Assembly (NCBI RefSeq): GCF_910585425.1
Contig: NZ_CAJUCP010000038.1
Coordinates: forward strand, 1-54,950
Source: an uncultured Acetatifactor sp.
Lineage (GTDB): Bacteria; Bacillota; Clostridia; Lachnospirales; Lachnospiraceae
Reading direction: 5' to 3'
Length of the DNA stretch: 54,950 bases
Below, piece after piece: positions 9,068-17,335 of this stretch; the first letter of the stretch is position 1, and the number at the start of each line of letters is the position of its first letter. The position numbers were made by a program, and so were the translations under genes. Under the pieces are notes generated by a model that was not told where the DNA came from, searched no databases, and saw only the letters and a list, made by a program, of their open reading frames with translations.

Positions 9068-9255
9068 ATGGAAAATATGAATGAGTTAATATTTTTGAGA
9101 GAATTTCAAGAAAGCAATCGTCATACATTGGAACAAATCGTTCGTGATACTTGGAATTATGATCGATTTTGTTTGCCGAAAACAGCTCAAAAATTGGCAA
9201 GGGCGTATTTAAGTAGCTGTTTGGCTGATTAGACTTATACACAAGTTTCTGAACG
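9068..9255 (+). pseudogene. GNAT-family acetyltransferase N-terminal remnant
   Basis: The reading frame gives REFQESNRHTLEQIVRDTW, LPKTAQKLARAYLSSCLAD, a TAG stop, then TYTQV. This resembles the start of a clostridial GNAT family ('...PKTAKKLARxFLxSCLxNQTYTQVA'). The TAG falls where a Gln (CAG) is expected, so it is a nonsense mutation, and the gene breaks off soon after TYTQV. Family recognition is from memory of the motif. Confidence 0.5.
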
Positions 9256-9285
9256 CAAGCAGAATCACTCTTGGAGGAGCCACAG

Positions 9286-9696
9286 ATGGATCAAATTTTA
9301 ATCATACATCTCACTGATTCAGATGGTACAATTTATCAAACTATTATAGATGCACTCAAAGATTATTCAATCCATTCTGTGTATGCTATTCCTACTACTG
9401 TATTGACTTTTGGGGATGTCGAAATTTATCCTGAACAAAGAAGAGTGATAAAAGCAGGAAAGGAAATTCATCTGAATTATGGCGAGTTTTCCATTCTATA
9501 TTGTATGGCACAGTCGCCTGGACGTGTATTTAGCCGAGAGCAGCTCTATAATGCGGCTTGGGGTGAGGACTATGAATTAGGCACCAACACCGTGGACAAC
9601 ACGATCTGGCGCCTACGGAATAAGCTGGAGACTGACCCAAAGCATCCTACCTACATCAAGACCGTTTTTCGGGTGGGATATAAAATTGAAAAATAA
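9286..9696 (+). CDS. Orphan OmpR-type winged-helix protein without a receiver domain
   Basis: The 136-residue protein has a short unrecognised N-terminal region (1-45) in place of a receiver domain. It is followed by a complete trans_reg_C winged helix (LNYGEFSILYCMAQSPGRVFSREQL, given in two parts around FSILYCM and GRVFSREQL; then VDNTIWRLRNKLE and FRVGYKIEK). The start at 9286 follows TTGGAGGAGCC. Without a receiver it cannot be controlled by phosphorylation in the usual way; control by abundance or by ligand binding at the N-terminus is possible. Such proteins are common near integrative-element cargo in Lachnospiraceae. Confidence 0.75.
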   Translation: MDQILIIHLTDSDGTIYQTIIDALKDYSIHSVYAIPTTVLTFGDVEIYPEQRRVIKAGKEIHLNYGEFSILYCMAQSPGRVFSREQLYNAAWGEDYELGTNTVDNTIWRLRNKLETDPKHPTYIKTVFRVGYKIEK

Positions 9697-9886
9697 CACA
9701 CAGAAAGCACTGGATGCAGGGGCTATATCTCTGTGCCCGGCGCTATTCTCTGTCATTGTAAAAAGCTAAAATGCGAAGAAAAGAATAGAAATTTTACATT
9801 TCTCGATGAAGTCCTGATGATTTCTCTAAGATAAGCTTTTATTGTGACAGTCTACCCATCCCCTGGGGAAAAGTGAGGTGAGGCCG

Positions 9887-9976
9887 ATGAGAGACTGCAA
9901 AACAGAATTATACATAATAAGCGCATACAGCGGCCTTTATCTTATGGATAAGGGCCGCCTTTCTTTATGTTATTGA
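9887..9976 (+). CDS. Putative leader peptide of an attenuator
   Basis: This 29-codon ORF begins MRDCKTELYIISAYSGLYL and has an excellent GAGGTGAGG ribosome-binding site. Its second half runs through a strong terminator hairpin (9930-9966). This is the classic layout of ribosome-controlled attenuators upstream of antibiotic-resistance or element genes. No matching structural gene follows directly, so the regulated gene may have been lost. Confidence 0.45.
   Translation: MRDCKTELYIISAYSGLYLMDKGRLSLCY
9930..9966 (+). terminator. Attenuator-like terminator hairpin
   Basis: A 12-bp stem, GCGGCCTTTATC against GATAAGGGCCGC with one G-U pair, has a TTATG loop and a TTTCTTT tail. It overlaps the small ORF at 9887. 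Confidence 0.75.
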
Positions 9977-10452
9977 CAAATTCCGAGAGAAATCGTCAAG
10001 GCTCCCTATGTTTAGAACTTACAATTAAAAATTATCAGCAAGGGGGCAGCGTAGAACTGCCACGTTGATGGAAGAAAGGGGATGATGCCAGCCGTCTGTG
10101 TGCCGTCCGCATAGTAGCGGACAAGGGGTAACCGTGCTATGGATCAGAAAATCCTCAGCATTGAGAAGTTGCTTTTTGTCCCATATCAACGACACACGGC
10201 TTTCAATGGACAAATTTCAATGGGCGTTGGTCGGCATTTTTGTGTGCGGGAGTTTGCCCCGAGTGGGGACAACCCCCCGCCTGCTGGTGCCGCCTGCCTT
10301 GTTGGACTTCTCAATGCTCATATCCAGAAAGCGGCTGTTTTTGTATCCCGATACAAGGTCGGCTACTTTCATTTAAGGCTCCCTGAACAAAAAATTAGGG
10401 GGCCACCACCTCCGATTTGTTTTCCACAAAAAACAAATTGGAGGTAACAGAG
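9977..10452 (+). other. Element-associated stretch without a confident gene
   Basis: One open frame (10139-10447, 102 residues, beginning MDQKILSIEKLLFV) covers part of this stretch. Its composition, with proline runs such as DNPPP and GPPPP, is not convincing, and no good Shine-Dalgarno precedes it. The layout, upstream of an element-encoded sigma-like factor, fits a conserved leader or regulatory region of Tn1549-like elements (inference). Confidence 0.3.
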
Positions 10453-10962
10453 TTGCAAAATTATCGCAAAAGCGACTATGCGATAAACAAAAATAGCCCT
10501 AATATCGTTTATCGCTTTCATAATGAAATCATAGAAATCACACTGGAGGATTTTCTGAAGGAGAACCCTGACAAAACGAAACATGACTTTGCAGAGCTGA
10601 AAGCCCTGTCTGATCAAATCTACTATGAGCAGGATCGGGCAGAGAGTGCCCAGACCCGCAAGGATGTTTCAATTCATGGCCTAGAGGAAACGGTGTATTG
10701 TGCTACTCGCTCACTGGACGAAGAATGGGAAGAACGAATTGTGGACATACAGAATCGCAAGTATGCCTGGAAAGCCCTGGAGCAGCTTTTTACAGTGGGC
10801 GCATTGACCGAGGTTCAGAAACGGCGGTTTCGGCTTCATCTTTTTCAGGGACTTTCTACCCGTCAGATCGGTCAGATGGAAGGGACAAGCCATCAAGCCG
10901 TTGCCAAATCTATAAACGTGGCGATTGCCAAACTAAAAAAATATTTTGTGGCACAGGGTTGA
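10453..10962 (+). CDS. Sigma-70-like factor of an integrative element
   Basis: This 169-residue protein carries a sigma region-4-like C-terminal HTH: LTEVQKRRFRLHLFQGLS, then TRQIGQMEGTSHQAVAKSI and AIAKLKKYF. The N-terminal half is charged and helical and lacks a clear region 2. I chose the TTG at 10453 because GGAGG lies 8 bases upstream. Genes of this size and type sit just before excisionase and integrase in clostridial conjugative elements, where they probably control transfer or excision genes. Confidence 0.75.
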   Translation: MQNYRKSDYAINKNSPNIVYRFHNEIIEITLEDFLKENPDKTKHDFAELKALSDQIYYEQDRAESAQTRKDVSIHGLEETVYCATRSLDEEWEERIVDIQNRKYAWKALEQLFTVGALTEVQKRRFRLHLFQGLSTRQIGQMEGTSHQAVAKSINVAIAKLKKYFVAQG

Positions 10963-11518
10963 CATCTCTGCGATTTCAGGACGATAGGTGAAAGGCATTC
11001 TTACGAGTGCTCTACGTTCTCCCGTACTTTGACAACCGAATAGACGGCATTTCTGGTACATAACCCATGTATTAGCGAATCAGGCGCGCCGCCAAGAAGG
11101 ACAAGCCAAGGAGGTGATGAATCGGCTGTCCTGAGCGATCAACGTAAGCCTGGAACCTGGAGGTGGCACTTCGGGGTGCGGTGACTGCATGGGGGCTTAA
11201 AGATACTTCCTCACGGCCTCCTAAAGACTTGGGAGGAACCCTGCGGCGCACGAGTAAAACGACGCTGTGGAGTTATGACAGCCGCGCCAGCGGAGACCAG
11301 AAGTGTTCCCATCGTCAGGGGTGCGTGGCAAATGTGGCGAAAAATAGCCGATTAGATCAGGAAGGCTGTACCCATTTACTGTTAGCAACAGCCGATTGCA
11401 ATGTGGATACAGCTTTCTTTTCAAAGTCAGATACCATGCGCTGGCAGCTTCGGTTGCCAGCGCATTCATGTGATTTTGAAAGCCACAACCACATCCTTGA
11501 CAGAAAGGGGGAATACCT
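10963..11518 (+). ncRNA. Non-coding, structured-looking region between sigma factor and excisionase
   Basis: No plausible coding frame with a ribosome-binding site spans this 556-bp gap. It contains several potential stems, e.g. GGCAC-TTCG-GGGTGC near 11165-11180, CCTCC/GGAGG near 11220-11240, and a long two-part hairpin at 11419-11481. It could be a structured RNA or the excision/recombination control region. I cannot assign a known RNA family. Confidence 0.3.
11419..11481 (+). other. Long two-part stem-loop upstream of the excisionase
   Basis: The inner stem ATGCGCTGGCA (11436-11446) pairs perfectly with TGCCAGCGCAT (11455-11465). The outer stem TTTCAAAGTCA (11419-11429) pairs with TGATTTTGAAA (11471-11481), with one G-U pair. 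There is no T-tract, so it is not a typical terminator. A role in xis regulation or as a recombinase/Xis binding site is possible. Confidence 0.5.
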
Positions 11519-11749
11519 ATGGAAAAATTGATTTCTCGGAAAGAGGCTGCCAAATTATTGGGGATCAGCATTGCGACTTTAGATGCAGCTCGAAACAGCG
11601 GGTTGATTTCCTATGTTCAGTATGTGCAAAATGGTTGCGTGTACTTTACAGATGCTGGCCTTCAGGAGTATATCGCAAAATGTACCCATCGTGCAAAGCC
11701 GATAGAAAAAAGCACTACATACCGCAAGCCGCGACGCGCAAGAGCTTGA
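11519..11749 (+). CDS. Excisionase-like HTH protein
   Basis: The 76-residue product is a small winged/MerR-type excisionase: MEKLISRKEAAKLLGISIAT is the HTH, followed by a basic C-terminal tail (YRKPRRARA). AAAGGGGGAA precedes the ATG. It lies directly upstream of the tyrosine integrase. The protein should bend DNA at the element end and direct the integrase toward excision. Confidence 0.8.
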   Translation: MEKLISRKEAAKLLGISIATLDAARNSGLISYVQYVQNGCVYFTDAGLQEYIAKCTHRAKPIEKSTTYRKPRRARA

Positions 11750-11833
11750 GCTATTCCGTATCCTTGCTGGAACCTAAAATGTTTGATAAAACAAAGGTAC
11801 AGCGCTGGAGATTATTCATAGGAGGTGACGGAA

Positions 11834-13048
11834 TTGGCCAAAAGGCAAATAATAATTCCTCAGTATGGCACCGTCATGAAAAAGGGTGTCCTGTATTATA
11901 GAACCAGAATCAAAGATGCGAATGGAAAGCTCATAGCTCTTTACGCAAAAACACCTGAAGAACTTTACAAAAGAGAAACGATTGCGTTGGAGCAGATTGA
12001 GAATGCTACTTTCCATCGGAAAACGCCCACGGTGGCAGAGTATTGTGAAAAGTGGCTGCTGATGCAGTCGGTTCATGTACGAGCAACTACCTTGACGGAT
12101 TATACCTCGAAGGTCAGGCGGCATATCATTGCGGAATTGGGAGATAAACGGATGGGAGAGGTTAGCCTGGATGATATTCAGCTTGCTCTCGTTCCAGTTT
12201 CCAAGAAATCCGTATCGGTTTACAAGTCTGTGGTGATTCTTTATAAGTCTATCTTTCGTTCAGCAATGGAAAGCCAGATTATTGACCACAACCCGACGAT
12301 TCATTTAACAACAAAAGGGGGCGGAGTTCCCCAAGAGGATCGACAGGCTTTGACAGACGAACAGGTAGAACGCCTTTTAGACGCTATCCGAGATTTGCCC
12401 CCGTATGTGTTTGTTATGATCGGCTTGTATGCTGGGCTGCGACGGGAAGAAATTCTTGCACTGCAATGGGATTCTGTATATCTGGATACGGATACTCCAT
12501 ATCTGACGGTAAGGCGGGCGTGGCACACAGAGCATAACAGACCGGTGATCCTGGATGAATTGAAAACAAAGGCTGCGGAGAGAAATATCCCCCTCCCTGT
12601 TTGCTTGGCAGAGTGCTTAAAGGCGGCAAAGGCAACCTCCACTTCGGACTATGTGGTTGCCAATCGAGATGGTGAACCACTGTCTTATACGCAGTTCAAA
12701 CGGCTTTGGCAGTATATTATTACCAGAACGGTTAAGGAACGCTCCTATTACCGGTATGAAGATGGAAAGCGCATAAAGCATACAGTCACACCGGTTCTCG
12801 GAGAAAAAGCGGCCCATAATGGCAGAGTAGTTTACAGCTTGGATTTTGAAGTGACGCCGCACCAGCTGAGACATACTTATATCACGAATCTGATTCATTC
12901 ATCGGTGGATCCCAAAACGGTTCAATACCTGGCAGGCCATGAGAGCAGCAAAATCACTATGGACATTTATGCCAAGGTCAAATACAACAGGCCAGATCAG
13001 CTTGTAAGAGCTATGGGCGGTGCATTTGCCCAATGGGATGCTGTATAA
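11834..13048 (+). CDS. Tyrosine recombinase/integrase, copy 1
   Basis: This 404-residue phage/ICE-type integrase has an N-terminal AP2-like arm-binding part (IPQYGTVMKKGVLYYRTRI), a SAM-like core-binding domain (VAEYCEKWLLMQS), and a catalytic domain with Arg in GLRREEIL, HQLRHTYI, LAGHESS and the nucleophile in MDIYAKVKY. I prefer the TTG at 11834 (MAKRQIIIPQYG) to the GTG at 11825, because GGAGG then sits 8 bases upstream and the start aligns with copy 2. It lies 84 bp after the excisionase and 147 bp before a paralogous integrase. Confidence 0.9.
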   Translation: MAKRQIIIPQYGTVMKKGVLYYRTRIKDANGKLIALYAKTPEELYKRETIALEQIENATFHRKTPTVAEYCEKWLLMQSVHVRATTLTDYTSKVRRHIIAELGDKRMGEVSLDDIQLALVPVSKKSVSVYKSVVILYKSIFRSAMESQIIDHNPTIHLTTKGGGVPQEDRQALTDEQVERLLDAIRDLPPYVFVMIGLYAGLRREEILALQWDSVYLDTDTPYLTVRRAWHTEHNRPVILDELKTKAAERNIPLPVCLAECLKAAKATSTSDYVVANRDGEPLSYTQFKRLWQYIITRTVKERSYYRYEDGKRIKHTVTPVLGEKAAHNGRVVYSLDFEVTPHQLRHTYITNLIHSSVDPKTVQYLAGHESSKITMDIYAKVKYNRPDQLVRAMGGAFAQWDAV

Positions 13049-13195
13049 GATTAAAACAGAGAACACAGAAAGAGCGAGGCAAGGATGTCTCGCTCTTTGC
13101 TTTACGATGGCCGTATCTTTGATTAAATTGGGACTTTCTGATAAAAAGGAAGTGTAGGTACATAGGCCGCACATTTCAAGAAAGGAAGGTCCAAA

Positions 13196-14407
13196 ATGGC
13201 TAAAAAGAAAACGGAGATTCCAAAGTACGGAACCATCATGTTAAAAGGAATCCAATATTACAGAACTCGGATTATGGATGCAGATGGCAAGCAGGTGAGT
13301 TTGTATGCTACCACTTGCGAAGAACTATATGAGAAGCAATTAGAAGCGCGGCGGCAGGTGGAGGAGATTATTTTTCATCGGCAGCATCCAACAGTGGCCG
13401 AGTATTGCGAGAAGTGGTTGCTCATGCAGTCTGCCAAAGTGTCCGCTGCTACATTGAAAGGCTATACCGCTGATATGAAGAACTATATCATCAAGCCCCT
13501 GGGGGAGATGTATATGGAGGAAGTGACAGCGGACGATATTCGGCTGGCACTTGTGCCGCTGTCGAAAAAATCAGAGGGATTATACAGTACGGTGAATATG
13601 CTTCTCAAATGCGTTTTTTATTCGGCAGAGCGTAGCCAAATACTTAAATACAATCCTTGTGTGGGAATATCAGGAAAAGGTGGCAAGGCCGCAAAAAAGA
13701 AGGAGGCATTGACAGATCAGCAGGTAGAGGTGCTTCTGGATACGGTCAAAGGACTTCCTCCCCACTTGTTTATTATGCTTGGATTGTATTCTGGTCTGCG
13801 TCGGGAAGAAATCCTCGCATTGCAATGGGACTGTGTATTCCTGGATGAGTCTACCCCCTACATCTCGGTAAGGCGAGCATGGCGCACAGAACATAACAGA
13901 CCGGTAATTTCCACAACCTTAAAAACGAAAGCAGCTCGAAGGGACATCCCGATTCCTAAGTGCCTGGTGAATTGCTTGCGGGAAGTCAAGAAAACCTCTG
14001 TATCAGAATATGTGGTTTCTGACAGCAATGGGGAGCCGTTATCCGCCTCGCAATTTCAAAGGGTATGGCAGTATGTGGTGGTCCGCTCTACCCAAACGCG
14101 CAACTATTATAAATATGTAAATGGGCAGAGTATCAAGTACACCGTCACACCGGCACTGGGGATGACGCAGAAAAATAATCCCAAGATTCAGTATACACTG
14201 GATTTCCATGTGACGCCGCATTTGCTGCGTCACACCTACATCACTAACTTGTTGTATTCCGGGGTTGACCCCAAGACTGTCCAGTACCTTGCAGGACATG
14301 AAAACAGCAAAACAACTATGGACATCTACGCTAAGGTGAAGTATAATAAGCCAGAGGAACTGTTTGGTGTGGTAAACGGCGCTTTTCATCAAGTCTTGGA
14401 TGATTGA
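13196..14407 (+). CDS. Tyrosine recombinase/integrase, copy 2
   Basis: This 403-residue paralogue of the preceding integrase has the same domain plan and is collinear throughout: MAKKKTEIPKYGTIMLKGIQ, VAEYCEKWLLMQS, GLRREEIL, HLLRHTYI, LAGHENS, MDIYAKVKY. All R-H-R-H-Y residues are intact, so both copies look active. Substitutions are spread along the length, so this is an old duplication or two stacked elements rather than a recent copy. AAGGAAGG precedes the ATG. Confidence 0.9.
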   Translation: MAKKKTEIPKYGTIMLKGIQYYRTRIMDADGKQVSLYATTCEELYEKQLEARRQVEEIIFHRQHPTVAEYCEKWLLMQSAKVSAATLKGYTADMKNYIIKPLGEMYMEEVTADDIRLALVPLSKKSEGLYSTVNMLLKCVFYSAERSQILKYNPCVGISGKGGKAAKKKEALTDQQVEVLLDTVKGLPPHLFIMLGLYSGLRREEILALQWDCVFLDESTPYISVRRAWRTEHNRPVISTTLKTKAARRDIPIPKCLVNCLREVKKTSVSEYVVSDSNGEPLSASQFQRVWQYVVVRSTQTRNYYKYVNGQSIKYTVTPALGMTQKNNPKIQYTLDFHVTPHLLRHTYITNLLYSGVDPKTVQYLAGHENSKTTMDIYAKVKYNKPEELFGVVNGAFHQVLDD

Positions 14408-14799
14408 AAAATTGCTATTTTTCGTGGTTCCCACATAGGATAACTGAACAATGAAAAGCAGGGAAAGCCCGTAAAATCAAGGAAAAACGGCACTAAGAGA
14501 ATTTTAGTACGGCCTCAAAGCGGCTCGTCGCGCTCCGCAGTTCAGCAAGCGTTAATCGGCTGTTCAAACCGTATCAAAATTGCTCAAAAACCCCGGAAAA
14601 TCAGGTTTTCCGGGGTTTTCTTATACCCAAACAAGCTGATATAGTTTGGTGGTGCGGCTGGCTTAAAAAGGAAATAAATTATTTTTGCACGGAGAACCGT
14701 ATCCCCCGGTGCTGTAAAGATGGCCGGTGTCTGGCTGTTGCCTGAGACAGCGGTTCAGCCACAAGGCGGAAGATATAAGAAGCGGGAAGGTGATAACCA
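14408..14799 (+). other. Intergenic region after the integrases, probable element end
   Basis: Apart from the terminator at 14587 I see no gene. The element's outer end and attachment site should lie here, since integrases are usually terminal and composition rises to GC-rich chromosome directly after. No second att copy is in the window, so the site cannot be fixed. Confidence 0.4.
14587..14620 (+). terminator. Strong terminator after integrase 2
   Basis: A perfect 14-bp stem (AAAACCCCGGAAAA against TTTTCCGGGGTTTT) has a TCAGG loop. The terminal T run is part of the stem, so it could act in both directions. Confidence 0.85.
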
Positions 14800-15486
14800 A
14801 TGAGAATTTTAGTCATAGAAGACGATCTGGCCTTAAGCGCCGGACTGTGTTTTGAACTGGACAGCAACGGCTATCTGACGGTGGCGGCCTATAACTGCCG
14901 GAAAGCCAGACAGCTTTTGCAGGAGGATCCATTTGACCTTGCGATCATGGACGTGAATCTGCCGGACGGCAACGGCTTTGATCTCTGCCGGGAATTGAAA
15001 GCGATCAAACCGGAACTGCCCGTGATTTTTCTGACAGCAAAGGATTTAGAGCAGGATGTGCTGAACGGATTCGATTTGGGCGCAGAGGATTATATTACAA
15101 AGCCTTTCAACATGCAGATTTTTTTGCGGCGGGTAGAGGTGGCCATCCGGAGAGGGAGTAAAGCTGCTGCGGCTCCTGGGGATCGCTGGACGGACGGGTT
15201 TCTTCTGCTTGATTTTGGCGCACTGACGGCCGTGCGGGGCGGCGAAAAGTTGTCGATCACGCCCAACGAATACAAGCTGCTGAAAGCGCTGACAGAGAAT
15301 GCCGGCAACATCATTACCAGACAGATTCTGCTGGAACGGCTGTGGGATTGCGACGGGAATTTCATTGACGACCACACGCTTACCGTGACCATGAACCGGC
15401 TTCGGGCGAAGATTGAGGATGAGGATCATATCTATATCAAGACCATCCGGGGGATGGGGTATATCTGGACAGGAGGCAGACAATGA
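14800..15486 (+). CDS. OmpR-family response regulator (module 2)
   Basis: The 228-residue protein has a receiver domain (RILVIEDDLAL; D51 in MDVNLPDGNGF; K in ITKPF) and a winged helix (ITPNEYKLLKALTENAG, TVTMNRLRAKIE, RGMGYIW). GGGAAGGTG precedes the ATG. It overlaps the kinase gene by 4 bp. The operon continues into an ATPase-permease pair, the arrangement of Bce-like peptide-antibiotic detoxification modules. Confidence 0.93.
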   Translation: MRILVIEDDLALSAGLCFELDSNGYLTVAAYNCRKARQLLQEDPFDLAIMDVNLPDGNGFDLCRELKAIKPELPVIFLTAKDLEQDVLNGFDLGAEDYITKPFNMQIFLRRVEVAIRRGSKAAAAPGDRWTDGFLLLDFGALTAVRGGEKLSITPNEYKLLKALTENAGNIITRQILLERLWDCDGNFIDDHTLTVTMNRLRAKIEDEDHIYIKTIRGMGYIWTGGRQ

Positions 15487-16502
15487 AGAAGCCCGGGAAA
15501 ACTTTGAAAATTCTGATGATTTTGGCGGCTGGGGCGCTTTTTTCCCTGCTGTGCCGGCTGTTGTGGGCATATGTACCCCGTTCCGGTGTCCGTTACAGCC
15601 TGTTGGCCGTGACAGGGGGCATTTTTGCATTGGCCGGGCTGTGGATATGGGTTTGGCAGAGACAGATCTTCCGCTTTGCAGACGAAATATGCGATACGCT
15701 GGACGCCCTGATCTCCGGGAGGCAGCCGGAGGTGGAGCGGCCTTATGAGGACAGCGTGACAGCCAGGGTACAGGGAAAGCTCCTGCAATACTATGACATC
15801 ATGAACGAGGGCAAGGTGCAGAGCCAGCGGGATAAGCAGACCATCCAGGAGCTGGTCAGCGACATTTCCCATCAGGTGAAGACCCCCATTGCCAATATCC
15901 AGATGTTTACCGGCATCCTTCGGCAGCATCGGCTCACAGAGGAAAAGCGGGCGGAGTTTCTGGAGACCATGGCCTCGCAGATCAATAAACTGGAATTTCT
16001 GATGCAGTCTCTGATCAAAATGTCCCGGCTGGAGACGGGGACATTTGTCCTGCACATGGAAGAAGCGCCCCTTGAGAAGACCATCGCCCAGGCGATCAGT
16101 ACCGTATGGGCGAAAGCGGACAGAAAAAATATCCAGTTGTCCGCGGACTGCGCGCCGTCGATTACGGTGCAGCATGACCCTAAGTGGACGGCGGAGGCTC
16201 TGGGCAATATCCTGGACAACGGGGTAAAATACACCCCGGAAGGCGGCAGCATTTCTGTGTCTGTCCGCCCGTGGCAATTCTATACGCGGATTGACATCTC
16301 CGATACCGGTATCGGCATCCGGGAGGAGCATTATCACGATATTTTTCAGCGTTTTTATCGGGCGCAGGAAACGGCTGCCGAAGAAGGCGTGGGGCTGGGG
16401 CTGTATCTTGCCAACGGGATCATTACGCGGCAGAAAGGCTATATCAGCGTAAAATCAAATGTTGGAGAAGGCACCACCTTCTCTGTGTATTTGCTGAGCT
16501 GA
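15483..16502 (+). CDS. Sensor histidine kinase (module 2)
   Basis: This 339-residue kinase has two close N-terminal TM helices (about 10-30 and 37-58) with almost no extracellular loop, i.e. the intramembrane-sensing type. The phospho-acceptor is H130 in DISHQVKTP. The ATPase domain has NILDNGVKYTP, DTGIGI and GVGLGLYLA. Kinases of this shape usually sense through the partner ABC permease, which fits the FtsX permease encoded downstream. Confidence 0.92.
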   Translation: MKKPGKTLKILMILAAGALFSLLCRLLWAYVPRSGVRYSLLAVTGGIFALAGLWIWVWQRQIFRFADEICDTLDALISGRQPEVERPYEDSVTARVQGKLLQYYDIMNEGKVQSQRDKQTIQELVSDISHQVKTPIANIQMFTGILRQHRLTEEKRAEFLETMASQINKLEFLMQSLIKMSRLETGTFVLHMEEAPLEKTIAQAISTVWAKADRKNIQLSADCAPSITVQHDPKWTAEALGNILDNGVKYTPEGGSISVSVRPWQFYTRIDISDTGIGIREEHYHDIFQRFYRAQETAAEEGVGLGLYLANGIITRQKGYISVKSNVGEGTTFSVYLLS

Positions 16503-16508
16503 GCGAAC

Positions 16509-16540
16509 GCAACAGTCCAGACAGGACACCGGACTGTTGC
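16509..16540 (+). repeat. 10-bp inverted repeat between kinase and ATPase genes
   Basis: GCAACAGTCC (16509-16518) and GGACTGTTGC (16531-16540) pair perfectly. No T-tract follows, so it is either a weak attenuator/RNA processing site or an operator for the transporter genes. Confidence 0.45.
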
Positions 16541-16659
16541 GCAGAGGCACACAAAGCCCGAAGGATACGCCTTTTGGCTTTGCGGGAGGGGCGGCCTGAA
16601 CTGTTATGGGCAAACAGCGTATAGGAAAAAGGAAAAAGGGACAGAGGGAGCACGAAGCT

Positions 16660-17325
16660 ATGGAAATCGTAACGGTACATGGATTAAAGAAATACTTTGG
16701 AAAGGGAGAGGCGCAGGTCAAAGCCCTGGACGGTATCGACCTTTCCATTGGGAAAGGCAGGTTTACCGCCATCATCGGCGCATCCGGCTCCGGCAAGACC
16801 ACTCTGCTGAACATGATCGGCGGGCTGGATACCCCTGATGAGGGGGAAGTGATCGTAGACGGCGTAAATCTGTCCGGTTTGAAGGAAAGAGAGCTGGCTG
16901 TATTCCGCCGCGGCAAAGTAGGCTTTGTGTATCAGAATTTTAATCTGGTTCCCACGCTGACCGTAAAGGAAAACATTCTGTTCCCCCTCAGCCTGGCTGG
17001 CAGTACGCCGGATCGGCGTTTCTTTGGGGAGGTGGTGGGGCAGCTTTTCCTGGAGGATCGGCTGAATGCCTATCCCCACCAGCTTTCCGGCGGCGGGCAG
17101 CAGCGGGTGGCAATCGCCAGGGCGCTGCTTGGGAAGCCGGCCATTCTTCTGGCCGACGAACCTACGGGAAACCTGGATGTAAAAAGCGGACAAAATGTGT
17201 TGGGGCTTTTGAAAATGTCCGTGGAGACCTATCGCCAGACCCTCATTATGATCACCCACAACCTTGAGATCGCACAGATGGCCGACCGTGTGCTCCGTAT
17301 GGAAGACGGCCGTCTGAAGGCGTAA
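16660..17325 (+). CDS. ABC ATPase of peptide transporter (module 2), altered signature motif
   Basis: The 221-residue MacB/BceA-like ATPase has Walker A GASGSGKTT, Walker B ILLADEP and D-loop GNLD. The signature reads LSGGGQQR where its paralogues here read LSGGQQQR, so the conserved Gln after LSGG is Gly. I take the ATG at 16660 (MEIVTVHGLKKYFG), with GAGGGAG 8-14 bases upstream, rather than the 18-residue upstream extension. It is followed by the permease gene after 10 bp, with AAGGAGG within the gap. Confidence 0.9.
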   Translation: MEIVTVHGLKKYFGKGEAQVKALDGIDLSIGKGRFTAIIGASGSGKTTLLNMIGGLDTPDEGEVIVDGVNLSGLKERELAVFRRGKVGFVYQNFNLVPTLTVKENILFPLSLAGSTPDRRFFGEVVGQLFLEDRLNAYPHQLSGGGQQRVAIARALLGKPAILLADEPTGNLDVKSGQNVLGLLKMSVETYRQTLIMITHNLEIAQMADRVLRMEDGRLKA

Positions 17326-17335
17326 GGAGGGTGCC

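Noticed and set aside
10139..10447. 102-residue ORF before the sigma-like factor
   Set aside because: Proline runs and basic composition suggest non-coding DNA, and there is no good ribosome-binding site; reported only as part of the gap.
11163..11531. 122-residue ORF in the block before xis
   Set aside because: No ribosome-binding site and biased composition; it overlaps strong inverted repeats and the xis start, so a structured non-coding block is more likely.
15432..16337. 301-residue minus-strand frame opposite the module 2 kinase
   Set aside because: The kinase on the plus strand has all motifs; the opposite frame has none and no start signals.
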